Below are positions 56,338 to 64,000 of a stretch of 64,000 bases of DNA, piece after piece. Position 1 is the first letter of the stretch. The number at the start of each line of letters is the position of its first letter. The position numbers were made by a program, and so were the translations under genes. The notes under the pieces are model-generated. The model was not told where the DNA came from. It saw only the letters and a list, made by a program, of their open reading frames with translations, and did no database searches. Location: the NCBI RefSeq assembly GCF_000743705.1, contig NZ_JQEZ01000001.1:7525-71524 (forward strand), given 5' to 3'. The DNA is from Ruegeria halocynthiae (lineage in GTDB: Bacteria > Pseudomonadota > Alphaproteobacteria > Rhodobacterales > Rhodobacteraceae).

Positions 56338-58253
56338 CTCCCGAACTTGGCGTTTGCTATTACCCGGAGCACTGGCCCGAGGCGATGTGGGCCGAGGACG
56401 CCGACCTTATGGTCAAGTCCGGCCTAAGCTGGGTGCGGATCGGCGAATTCGCCTGGAGCCGGTTGGAGCCTGCACCCAGCGCGCTGCTATTTGACTGGCT
56501 GGATCGCGCGATTGAAACGCTGGGGGCCGCGGGGCTGAAGGTGGTGCTGGGCACGCCCACAGCGACGCCGCCGCGTTGGATGCTTGATAAACACCCCGAA
56601 ATGCTGGCGGTGGATGCGCAGGGGCAGCCGCGCAAATTCGGCTCACGCAGGCATTATTGTTTTAGCCATCAGGGCTATATCGCCGAAAGCGCGCGTATCG
56701 CCCGGATCATGGGCGAACGCTATGGCCGCAACCCGCATGTAGCCGCGTGGCAGATCGACAATGAGTATGGGTGCCACGACACAACCGTAAGCTACAGCCA
56801 ATCAGCATTGCACGCATTTCAGCACTGGCTGGCCGTTCAGTACGGTACGGTCGAGGCGCTGAATGCAGCCTGGGGCAATGTGTTCTGGTCGATGGAATAT
56901 GGCAGCTTCGATCAGATCGACCTGCCCAACCTCACCGTCACCGAGCCCAATCCGGCCCATGTTCTGGCGTTCCGCCGGTTCAGTTCTGATCAGGTGGTGG
57001 CGTTCAACAGGGCGCAGGTCGATGTGCTGCGGCCCCTGACTGACGCACCACTATTGCATAATTACATGGGGCGGGTTCTGGACTTCGACCATTTCGAGGT
57101 CGGTGCGGATCTGGATATCGCCACATGGGACAGCTATCCGATCGGGTTTCTGTCCGACCGGCTTGAGGCTGATGAGGCCCATAAAACCGCGTTCCTGCAA
57201 CAGGGCGACCCGGACATGCAGGCGTTTCACCACGACCTCTACCGCGCCGTAGGGCGTGGCCGCTGGTGGGTGATGGAACAACAACCCGGCCCGGTGAACT
57301 GGGCGCCCTACAATCCTGCCCCCCTGCCCGGCATGGTGCGCCTGTGGTCGCTTGAGGCCGTGGCCCATGGGGCCGAAGTGGTCAGCTATTTCCGCTGGCG
57401 GCAAGCCCCGTTCGGGCAGGAACAGATGCACGCGGGGCTTTTCACACCTGCCAACATACCCGCCCCGGCCCTGGCTGAGGCGCGCGAGACCGCCCATGAT
57501 CTGGCGGAACTGGGCGCAGTCACCCAACAGCAGGCACAGGTGGCCATTCTGTTCGACTATGCCTCGGACTGGGCCTGGACGGCGCAGCCACAAGGGGCCG
57601 GGTTCAACTATTTCAGGCTGGTCTTCTCGGCATATCGTGCATTGCGGCGAGCTGGGCTGTCGGTGGATTTCGCCTCGGCAACCGACAACGCCGTGGCCGG
57701 GTACAAACTGATCCTCGCCCCCGGGCTGGCCACGCTGGATGGTGATCTGGAACGACGCCTGACCGAAGGGTGCGATCTGGCCATTCTCGGGCCGCGCAGC
57801 GGTGCCATTACGCATGATTTCCAAATCCCCGCCACAGGACGCCCCGGCCTGTCCGAACTGGACTGCGATGTCGATCTGGTCGAAACCCTGCCCCCGAACG
57901 TGCAACGCAATGTAGACGGTGGTGGCGCGGCACACCATTGGATCGACCGCTTGTCCGGAACAGCCCCTGACCTGCTGACCTTTACAGACGGAACGCCTGC
58001 TTTGAAGGGCGCAAACGGCCTGTGGTATCTGGCTGGTTTTCCTGACGAGGCGCTATGGGATCGTGTCATTGCCATGGCTGCGCAAGAGGTTGGTTTAAAT
58101 TTGCATCCGCTGCCCGCCGGTTTGCGGCGGCGAGAGACTGAGCAGCATGTTTTCCTGATCAACTACAACGCAATCCCAGTCACCTGGAATGGGCAAGAAA
58201 TTGACGCCTGCGATGTGGTCATCGCGAAAAAGGACGCGCCCGAAGAGGGGTAA
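56334..58253 (+). CDS. GH42 beta-galactosidase
   Basis: A 639-residue GH42 enzyme. The TIM-barrel start is LGVCYYPEHWPEAMWAED, the acid/base glutamate E144 in WQIDNEYG and the nucleophile E315 in VMEQQPGPVNW. The C-terminal part contains a trimerisation-type and a small beta domain. There is no signal peptide, so it hydrolyses imported beta-galactosides inside the cell. It is last in the galactose operon, overlapping the lactonase gene. ATG 56334 is chosen because it follows the ATGA coupling pattern. It is convergent with the transporter gene ending at 58290. A second, partial GH42 lies at 62972. Confidence 0.92.
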   Translation: MTPELGVCYYPEHWPEAMWAEDADLMVKSGLSWVRIGEFAWSRLEPAPSALLFDWLDRAIETLGAAGLKVVLGTPTATPPRWMLDKHPEMLAVDAQGQPRKFGSRRHYCFSHQGYIAESARIARIMGERYGRNPHVAAWQIDNEYGCHDTTVSYSQSALHAFQHWLAVQYGTVEALNAAWGNVFWSMEYGSFDQIDLPNLTVTEPNPAHVLAFRRFSSDQVVAFNRAQVDVLRPLTDAPLLHNYMGRVLDFDHFEVGADLDIATWDSYPIGFLSDRLEADEAHKTAFLQQGDPDMQAFHHDLYRAVGRGRWWVMEQQPGPVNWAPYNPAPLPGMVRLWSLEAVAHGAEVVSYFRWRQAPFGQEQMHAGLFTPANIPAPALAEARETAHDLAELGAVTQQQAQVAILFDYASDWAWTAQPQGAGFNYFRLVFSAYRALRRAGLSVDFASATDNAVAGYKLILAPGLATLDGDLERRLTEGCDLAILGPRSGAITHDFQIPATGRPGLSELDCDVDLVETLPPNVQRNVDGGGAAHHWIDRLSGTAPDLLTFTDGTPALKGANGLWYLAGFPDEALWDRVIAMAAQEVGLNLHPLPAGLRRRETEQHVFLINYNAIPVTWNGQEIDACDVVIAKKDAPEEG

Positions 58254-58289
58254 CTCTCCAGGCGCGTGATTATTGAGCCCTGACCGGGG

Positions 58290-59543
58290 TTATTGATCTT
58301 TTTGCAGGGCGTTCGGATCAAAAGCCCCCCCAAACCCGTCATTGCTGGCTGGTGGTGTCTCAGGCTCCGAGGTCTCTTCATCGCCCAGCGAATTCGGTGC
58401 AAACACGTTACCAAAACCGCTGTTGTTGGATGGTTTCGGCGCGGATTGCGCGTCACCCTGTTCGGCTTCTTCAGCCTCGCGCTTTTTGCGCTGTTCTTCG
58501 CGCTGCTTGCGCAGTTCCTGAATGCGCTGATCCGCCTCAAGCCGTTTCTGCTCTTTGACGTCGGCGATGCACTGGCCCGGGTTATAGGCCGTCGCGGTGC
58601 CAACCACCGTGATCGTCGCAACCGCGAATACCACCAGCAAAACCGCGGCCATGTTACCTGAGAAAAAGCTGGGCAGTTTGATCTTGCCCGCCAGTTCCTC
58701 GACCGTGGCATTTTTGCGCGCGGCGGCAACCAGTTCCTGACGTTTCAGCTTGGCCTCGTTCAGCAGGGCAAAGAATACAGTCAATGCCACGATGATAAAT
58801 GCCAGTGCCGAGATCGCGGGCGTGATGCCATATCGGACCTTTTGCGCCAGCTCGATCGTCAGCGTCGGATATTCCCCGAAGGTGAAGGTGGTGGTGTTGT
58901 AGTTCTCGAACGACGCAAGGAACGCCAGTACCGCAGCCGACGCAATCGCGGGGCGCATGAACGGCAGCAGGATTTTGCGAAACGCCTGCGCGTGGGTTGC
59001 ACCAAGATCCAGCGCCGCCTCGGTCAGGGCCATGTCATAACGCTGCAGTCGGGCCACCAGAACCAGCATACAGTAGCTGGCAATAAAGGTGGACTGACCG
59101 ATCACCGTCAGGAAAATCCCATTCGACAAAAAGCTGTCCGCGCCCAGCCCCAGCATCCGGTTGATCCGGTCCCAGAACACCAGCGTCGAGATACCCAGAA
59201 CAACGCCCGGGATCAGGATCGGTGCGATGATGACGGTATAGTAGGTCGCGCGCAGCCTGGGCCAGATCTGGGTCAGCATCAATGCGCCCGCCAGACCCAT
59301 CGCCACCGACAGAACAACCGTCCCGGCCCCGATGATCAGAGAGTTCTTGATGCCGTTCAGAATACGCTGATCCTGAAACAACTCACCAAACCACTGGAAG
59401 GTCAGGCATTCCCAGGGGCTCATCCTTGGGAAACCGGAGGAGTTGAAGGCGGTGATCGACATGATCACCAGCGGGCCAAGCAGATAGGCGAAGAAAATCG
59501 CCAGATAGACCCAGATGCTTATACGGAGGAAGGAATTGTTCAT
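58290..59543 (-). CDS. PotC-like ABC permease with an unusual C-terminal extension
   Basis: A 417-residue protein; PotC permeases are usually about 260-290. Residues 1-270 are the permease (EAA loop TEAALDLGATHAQAFRKI). The extension adds one more membrane span (about 300-325, AAVLLVVFAVATITVVG), then a highly charged coiled coil (KEQKRLEADQRIQELRKQRE), then a disordered tail with two related units, GFGNVFAPNSL and GFGGAFDPNAL. It overlaps the upstream permease gene by four bases. It would form the transporter with the genes at 59540, 60474 and 61705. The role of the tail is unknown; it may anchor or regulate the complex. Confidence 0.82.
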   Translation of the reverse strand: MNNSFLRISIWVYLAIFFAYLLGPLVIMSITAFNSSGFPRMSPWECLTFQWFGELFQDQRILNGIKNSLIIGAGTVVLSVAMGLAGALMLTQIWPRLRATYYTVIIAPILIPGVVLGISTLVFWDRINRMLGLGADSFLSNGIFLTVIGQSTFIASYCMLVLVARLQRYDMALTEAALDLGATHAQAFRKILLPFMRPAIASAAVLAFLASFENYNTTTFTFGEYPTLTIELAQKVRYGITPAISALAFIIVALTVFFALLNEAKLKRQELVAAARKNATVEELAGKIKLPSFFSGNMAAVLLVVFAVATITVVGTATAYNPGQCIADVKEQKRLEADQRIQELRKQREEQRKKREAEEAEQGDAQSAPKPSNNSGFGNVFAPNSLGDEETSEPETPPASNDGFGGAFDPNALQKDQ

Positions 59544-60460
59544 TTCCCGATATCCCCCATGTTCACCTTGAACAGGCGCATCATCGCCAGCACGAACAGG
59601 ATACAGGTCACCAGCAGCACGATGGCATAGGCGGCACCCTGCGGCCAGTCGTTGTTGTCGTTGAACTGCTGATAGATCAGCTGCGTGAACCACAAACTTG
59701 ACGGCCCGCCCAGAATTTGCGGCGCGGCCAGCGCGCCTGCGGACAGCATGAACACCATGGTACAGCCGGAACTGATCCCCGGTTTGGCATAGGGAATGAC
59801 CACCCGCCAGTGAATCCGCCACCAGGGCGCGCCCAGGTCGCGGGCCGCCTCAATCTGGTTTTTATCCAGACTTTCTATGACGTTATACATCGGGAAAATC
59901 ATCAACAAGATGTAGGCATAGCCCAGACCCGCATAGAGCGCGATGTCATTTCGGATGAAATCGAACGGCATGTCCCAGATGCCCAGCCCAACAAACAGGG
60001 TATTCAGCACTCCGGTCTCGCCAAAGATGATCCGCAGGGCAAAGGCGCGCAGAATCTCGTTGATCCAGTAGGGGATGATCAGCATGATCGCAAAGATGCG
60101 GATATGGCTGCCCTTTGATTGCCCCAGATAATAGGCAATCGGATAGCACAGGATCAGGTTGAAGATCGTGACACAGACTGCAGCCAGCAGCGTACGGAAA
60201 AACACGCGCAGATCGACGGTGTTGTAATCCTGGCTGCCACCTTCCGGCCCAAAGACCAGATACTTATAGTTCTCCAGCGTATAGACGTCCTTGGGACCGC
60301 CGATTTCAGGCGGGGGCAAGTTCGGACGGAATGAGAAATCCAGCATCGACAGCTGCGGCAGGATGATCAGGCCGATGGTCCAGAACAGGACCAGACCCAA
60401 AATTCCCAGCCCCATGCCGGTACCGTTGCGATTGAAGAATTCCTTCAGAAAATGGGGCAT
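59540..60460 (-). CDS. PotB-like ABC permease
   Basis: A 306-residue permease with six spans, the first GLGILGLVLFWTIGLIILP. A periplasmic loop of about 50 residues follows. The EAA loop is QIEAARDLGAPWWRIHWRVV. It resembles the spermidine/putrescine-type permeases and pairs with the PotC-like protein. The four-base overlap with that gene and the 13-base gap to the ATPase gene show one operon. Substrate is uncertain: polyamine-type systems also carry other organic cations and, here, a linked GH42 is odd. Confidence 0.88.
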   Translation of the reverse strand: MPHFLKEFFNRNGTGMGLGILGLVLFWTIGLIILPQLSMLDFSFRPNLPPPEIGGPKDVYTLENYKYLVFGPEGGSQDYNTVDLRVFFRTLLAAVCVTIFNLILCYPIAYYLGQSKGSHIRIFAIMLIIPYWINEILRAFALRIIFGETGVLNTLFVGLGIWDMPFDFIRNDIALYAGLGYAYILLMIFPMYNVIESLDKNQIEAARDLGAPWWRIHWRVVIPYAKPGISSGCTMVFMLSAGALAAPQILGGPSSLWFTQLIYQQFNDNNDWPQGAAYAIVLLVTCILFVLAMMRLFKVNMGDIGK

Positions 60461-60473
60461 GTGTCAGTCCCCC

Positions 60474-61586
60474 TCATTCTGCTGCCAGCTCACCGGCTGG
60501 AACCAGAACCGCATTGCGGGTCTCATATTCCAGCGTGATGTTCTGACCAGTGTGATTTTCGAAGGATTGACCAAGATTGGGCAGGGAAACCTTGATTTCC
60601 TTGCCACCGTCGCCCTCGGTGAAGATATTGAAGACATTGCCCTCGAATTCTTCATGATTCACCCGCGCGGTGACAAAATGATCGCCTGCCGCCCCGTCTG
60701 GGGCAATCGCAAATGCCTCGGGTCGGACGAACATCATGGCTTCGTCCCCTTCGCGCATTGTGCCTTGATTGACCGAGGAAATGCGTGCCACCAGATCGCC
60801 CGTGCGATTGGTCGACAACAGGGCCTCATTTCCCATGATTTTCTTGATCCTGCCCCGAAACACGTTGTTTTCGCCCACGAACGAGGCGGCAAACGCCGTG
60901 GCCGGATCATTGTAGATCGTTTTGCCGTCGGCAATCTGATCAATCACGCCAGCCCGCATCACGGCGATATTGTCCGACATGGTCAGGGCCTCACCCTGAT
61001 CGTGGGTGATGTAGATGAAGGTGATGCCGACACGTTTTTGAATTTCGCGCAATTCGGTGCGCATGTGCTGGCGCAGCTTCAGGTCCAGCGCTGACAGCGG
61101 CTCATCCAGCAGCAAAACATCGGGTTCGGCGCATAGCGCCCGGGCGATGGCGACACGCTGGCGTTGACCACCGGACAATTCGTTGGGCAGCTTGTCGCCC
61201 TGATCCGGCAGCGCGATCATATCCAGCAGCTCATCGGCGCGTTTTCGGCGTTCCGCGCTGCTGGCGCCATTGATTTCCATTGAGAACGTGATGTTCTCCC
61301 ATACTTTCATCAGCGGAAACAGCGCGAGGTTCTGAAAGATCAGAGCCGTCGGCCGCTTGTTCGGGCCGATCCCGCGCATGTCATTGCCGCCGATCAGAAC
61401 TTTGCCTTCGCTGGGGTCAAGAAACCCCGATACTGCGCGCAGGATCGTCGTCTTGCCACAGCCCGAAGGACCAAGAAACGAAAAGAAATCGCCCCCGTTG
61501 ATGTTCACATTTGCATCCCTCACGGCGACAAAGTCTCCGAAACGGATCCACAGGTTTTCCAGATCTACACCGACCCCTGCACTCAT
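60474..61586 (-). CDS. PotA-like ABC transporter ATP-binding protein
   Basis: A 370-residue ATPase. Walker A is GPSGCGKTT, the Q-loop LIFQNLALFP, the signature LSGGQRQRVAIARA and Walker B VLLLDEPLSALD. The C-terminal TOBE domain is about 290-370 (MMFVRPEAFAI). ATG 61586 is preferred because GGAG lies 8 bases before it; an ATG at 61595 would add three residues. Second gene of the minus-strand operon that starts with the binding protein. Confidence 0.9.
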   Translation of the reverse strand: MSAGVGVDLENLWIRFGDFVAVRDANVNINGGDFFSFLGPSGCGKTTILRAVSGFLDPSEGKVLIGGNDMRGIGPNKRPTALIFQNLALFPLMKVWENITFSMEINGASSAERRKRADELLDMIALPDQGDKLPNELSGGQRQRVAIARALCAEPDVLLLDEPLSALDLKLRQHMRTELREIQKRVGITFIYITHDQGEALTMSDNIAVMRAGVIDQIADGKTIYNDPATAFAASFVGENNVFRGRIKKIMGNEALLSTNRTGDLVARISSVNQGTMREGDEAMMFVRPEAFAIAPDGAAGDHFVTARVNHEEFEGNVFNIFTEGDGGKEIKVSLPNLGQSFENHTGQNITLEYETRNAVLVPAGELAAE

Positions 61587-61666
61587 TTTTGGCATCTCCG
61601 TCTGGTCCAGTCCATGACCGCACCGTGATAGCTTCTGTCACACCGGGACGATGTGCAGAATAGTGG

Positions 61667-61688
61667 CCCCCCGCGCGATGGCGGAGGG
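61667..61688 (-). terminator. Hairpin between the binding-protein and ATPase genes
   Basis: On the minus strand CCCTCCGC pairs with GCGGGGGG (one mismatch) around a 6-base loop, 17 bases after the binding-protein stop. Without a T-run it is probably an attenuator or mRNA-stabilising structure. Confidence 0.4.
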
Positions 61689-61704
61689 CATAGATTACAA
61701 GCGA

Positions 61705-62829
61705 TCAGGCGCTTTTGAACTTGTTGACGAACTCGGTCCGGGTTTCCGCGTACCATGGCGCTTCGGCGGGCCATGGATTCAGATTGGCCAGCGAGTCACC
61801 GGGATAGGCCTCGGCAAAGTTCTTTTTGTAGGTGTCGCCAGAATACTGGTCGGCCCCCAGAACCGGAGAGTTGTAGCCGTGGCTGTCAATCGCAATGCCC
61901 GCAGGCTTGGCCTGATAGGCAAAGTCGATAAAGGCATAGACCTGGTCGATATTAGCAGCACCTGTTGGCATCGACATACCGTCAACCCAGGCCATCGCGC
62001 CTTCGACCGGGGCTTGGTAATGCACCGGCTCACCCGCGGATTTCAGCGCAAGTGGCGGTCCATCCCAGGTTTGGCCAACGACCACGCCCTCGTTCAGCAG
62101 GCCGTTTTTCTGGGTGTCCGCGTCGTTCCAGATCAGCTTGATCCGGTTTTTGCGTTCGATGCACCAATCGGCGATCTGACCCCAGACTTTACGCATGGTA
62201 TCTTCGTCGCCATACGCGGCCCAGACCGAACCCGGCTCCATTTCGCCTGAGGCTTCCATGTAAAGCCCAGCACCCAGCATCATCGAATGCGCGCGGCCCA
62301 TGGTCTTGCCCGCGTTTTCCTCGGACCAGACGTCGCCATAAGATGGCGCGTCGCCCTCGGGCAGCCACAGATCCGTGCGATAGGCAATGCCTTCGGTACC
62401 CCAGATATGCGGCAGCCAATGTACGCCACTGTCTGCAAAGTCCCACGCATCTGTGCCAATCGCGGCCATTGCCGGGTTCACCAGATCAATCGGCACCTTG
62501 TTCATGTCGAACGGCTGCAGCAGTTCCAGCGGCTCCCACTGAAGCGAGCGGTTGTTGGTAGGCGAGACGATGTCAAAGCCCTGGCCTTTGGTGGCCTTCA
62601 TCTTGTTGATGATTTCTTCGTTCGACCCGATACCGGTATAGTTCACCTTGATCCCGGTCAGAGTTTCGAACTCTTGCAGGAACGCGGGCGGCAGGTAGTC
62701 CGACCACATCAGAATGTTGATCTCACCCGAGGATGCCAGCGCGCTTTTGCTGTAAAGTGGTGCTGCCAGCGCGGCAGCACCCGCACTTTTCAGGACAGAG
62801 CGCCTGGAAAGAGTTTTCCGTTCGGCCAT
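61705..62829 (-). CDS. PotD/PotF-like extracellular solute-binding protein
   Basis: A 374-residue binding protein. The N-terminus has a twin-arginine-type signal (TLSRRSVLKSAGAAALAAP), then INILMWSDYLPPAFLQEFE with TGIKVNYTGIGSNEEI as in spermidine/putrescine-binding proteins. ATG 62829 follows GGGAGA and is preferred over 62844. First transporter gene of the operon, downstream of the partial GH42 gene with about 140 bases between. The possible Tat export is read from the double arginine and is not certain, since Sec signals can look similar. Confidence 0.88.
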   Translation of the reverse strand: MAERKTLSRRSVLKSAGAAALAAPLYSKSALASSGEINILMWSDYLPPAFLQEFETLTGIKVNYTGIGSNEEIINKMKATKGQGFDIVSPTNNRSLQWEPLELLQPFDMNKVPIDLVNPAMAAIGTDAWDFADSGVHWLPHIWGTEGIAYRTDLWLPEGDAPSYGDVWSEENAGKTMGRAHSMMLGAGLYMEASGEMEPGSVWAAYGDEDTMRKVWGQIADWCIERKNRIKLIWNDADTQKNGLLNEGVVVGQTWDGPPLALKSAGEPVHYQAPVEGAMAWVDGMSMPTGAANIDQVYAFIDFAYQAKPAGIAIDSHGYNSPVLGADQYSGDTYKKNFAEAYPGDSLANLNPWPAEAPWYAETRTEFVNKFKSA

Positions 62830-62971
62830 TGTAGTTTCTCCCATTATTGAACTGTGTTTTTATTGTTATGCACTTGCAGGCTAGAACTTTGCGCCAGAGC
62901 TGTCAGTCCAAAAGTGACAGTTGGCGGTTTTCATAGGTCCAGTTTGCAGCCACGTCTGGTTAATTGCCGCA

Positions 62972-64000
62972 TCAATGTGCGGCTTTTTCACGCCAGATAG
63001 CGATACCATAGGGGGGGATTTCTGAAGTACCAACAAGATAGTTTTGGCCGCCGCCATTCGGCACGGCCTGCGCGATATCGCCAAAGTTAAAGGCGAATCC
63101 CAACCCGCCACGCCGCGTAATCCGCAGATCAGGGCCGCAATCGGTAACGCGTATCCCGGCCCATTCCAGCGCCTCGACCAGTATATCCCGCAACAGGGCA
63201 TCCCGTGGAACCATGGCCAGATAAGTTGCCCGTTCTGATCGCACGATTGCCGGGCTTCCATCGCGATATACGCTGACAAACCGGCCTGTCACCGCATTGT
63301 CTGTTTCGATAACTTCGCGCCAGCCGGTGAAGGAATGCGTCTTTCCATCCCCAAGACGCACCGATTCCCCAGCTAACTCGGGCAACGATTCAACCCGTGT
63401 TACCCGCACCCCCGCCAGACTGGCCAATTCGCCCGGCGCAAGGTTTGGCGGGGTGTGCATGTCTGCGGTCTTGCTGCCTGCGCGCGCGCCGATCAGCAGC
63501 TTGGCTCCGCTGTCCTGCAGCTTTGCCGCCAACGCAGCTAAGGCAATCATGCATTGCGGCAAAACAATCAAAGCGTAACCGGACAGGTCATCATCCGGCC
63601 CCACAAAATCCAGATCAATCCCAAGTGACCGCAGCCCCGTATACCAGCCGCGCAATATCTGAGCGTTGGGGAACGCGTCGTCATGCGGCAGGATATCGGC
63701 GGCCCAAAGGGATTCATAATCCAGCATCATGGCCACTTGCGCCCGGGTGCGAATTACCGAGGGCAGAGCTTCGCGTTCCAACGCGACCTGCGCCAGCTCC
63801 AGGGCCGCTTGATCCAGGCTGCCGTCAGAGCGCAACAGGGCGGTGTGGAACTGTTCTTGCGCGAACGCGGCCTGACGCCAGCGAAAAAACATCACCGCTT
63901 GCGCGCCGTGCGCATAGGCGGCCCAAGTCCACAATCTGACCATTCCATCCAAAGGCGAGGGGTTCTTTTCGGCCCAGTCCACCGGCCCCGGTTGCTGTTC
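62972..64000 (-). CDS. Second GH42 beta-galactosidase, C-terminal part (start outside the window)
   Basis: The frame enters the window at the nucleophile glutamate itself (EQQPGPVDWAEKNPSP) and runs for 342 residues to the stop. It matches the C-terminal half of the GH42 at 56334 (for example MVRLWTWAAYAHGAQAVMFF, FRWRQAAFAQEQFHTALL), with many differences, so it is an older paralogue. The N-terminal barrel half with the acid/base glutamate lies beyond 64000. It is upstream of and co-directional with the Pot-type transporter, suggesting the transported ligand may be a galactoside or galactosylated compound. Confidence 0.9.
   Translation of the reverse strand, partial: EQQPGPVDWAEKNPSPLDGMVRLWTWAAYAHGAQAVMFFRWRQAAFAQEQFHTALLRSDGSLDQAALELAQVALEREALPSVIRTRAQVAMMLDYESLWAADILPHDDAFPNAQILRGWYTGLRSLGIDLDFVGPDDDLSGYALIVLPQCMIALAALAAKLQDSGAKLLIGARAGSKTADMHTPPNLAPGELASLAGVRVTRVESLPELAGESVRLGDGKTHSFTGWREVIETDNAVTGRFVSVYRDGSPAIVRSERATYLAMVPRDALLRDILVEALEWAGIRVTDCGPDLRITRRGGLGFAFNFGDIAQAVPNGGGQNYLVGTSEIPPYGIAIWREKAAH

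Noticed and set aside
62881..63279. 132-codon minus-strand frame
   Set aside because: It overlaps the end of the GH42 gene in another frame and has no protein pattern.

Overview
The window reads as GC-rich chromosomal DNA of an alphaproteobacterium, most likely a marine Rhodobacterales (Roseobacter group). The evidence is the protein style: a monomeric NADP isocitrate dehydrogenase, MttB-type methyltransferase beside a dimethylglycine-dehydrogenase-like enzyme, hydroxyproline catabolism, many ABC transporters and Rhodobacterales-type IS elements. No 16S rRNA or other species marker is present, so the genus is inference.

Positions 1-12310 are an accessory island. It holds the end of an IS3-family element that cuts an SbcD-like gene, an SbcC/YhaN-like ATPase lacking its middle, a nucleotidyltransferase-fold protein behind a cluster of palindromic half-sites, and a 3' tRNA-Pro fragment that looks like an attachment site. 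Next come an ankyrin protein, an IS110 transposase and a hypothetical protein. Two near-identical short tyrosine recombinases then flank a decayed MuF-type phage toxin gene and its putative immunity gene. The island ends with a two-gene TIR / zinc-ribbon operon abutting a truncated aminotransferase.

Positions 13125-19120 are catabolic backbone: a LysR regulator convergent with a four-gene operon (MttB-family methyltransferase, SRPBCC protein, Asp/Glu-racemase-like enzyme, FAD/GcvT-type dehydrogenase). An IS5-type remnant lies next to a tRNA-Leu gene at about 19.5-20.1 kb.

Positions 20909-36664 are the most unusual part: about 15.8 kb of co-directional genes. Two pairs of GTPases (a large dynamin-like and a smaller partner, the partners sharing a WRETER motif) surround a Roadblock/LC7-like protein and an unknown protein. 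A membrane Ser/Thr kinase, an FHA protein, a PP2C phosphatase and two secreted LysM plus family-3 solute-binding proteins follow, then a strong terminator. I read this as a possible envelope-sensing phospho-signalling system coupled to dynamin-like GTPases. Its function is not known to me.

Positions 36952-46867 (mainly minus strand) carry icd, a secreted TPR protein, a four-gene hydroxyproline operon, and an IclR regulator with the ATPase of a sugar transporter. Positions 46986-58253 (plus strand) hold the rest of that ABC transporter and an almost fully overlapping galactoside operon: GH4 alpha-galactosidase, sugar-acid dehydratase, sugar dehydrogenase, KDGal kinase, KDPGal aldolase, lactonase and GH42 beta-galactosidase. 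Together they form a De Ley-Doudoroff route from imported galactosides to pyruvate and glyceraldehyde-3-phosphate. On the minus strand, 58290-64000 is a spermidine/putrescine-type ABC transporter behind a second, partial GH42 gene.
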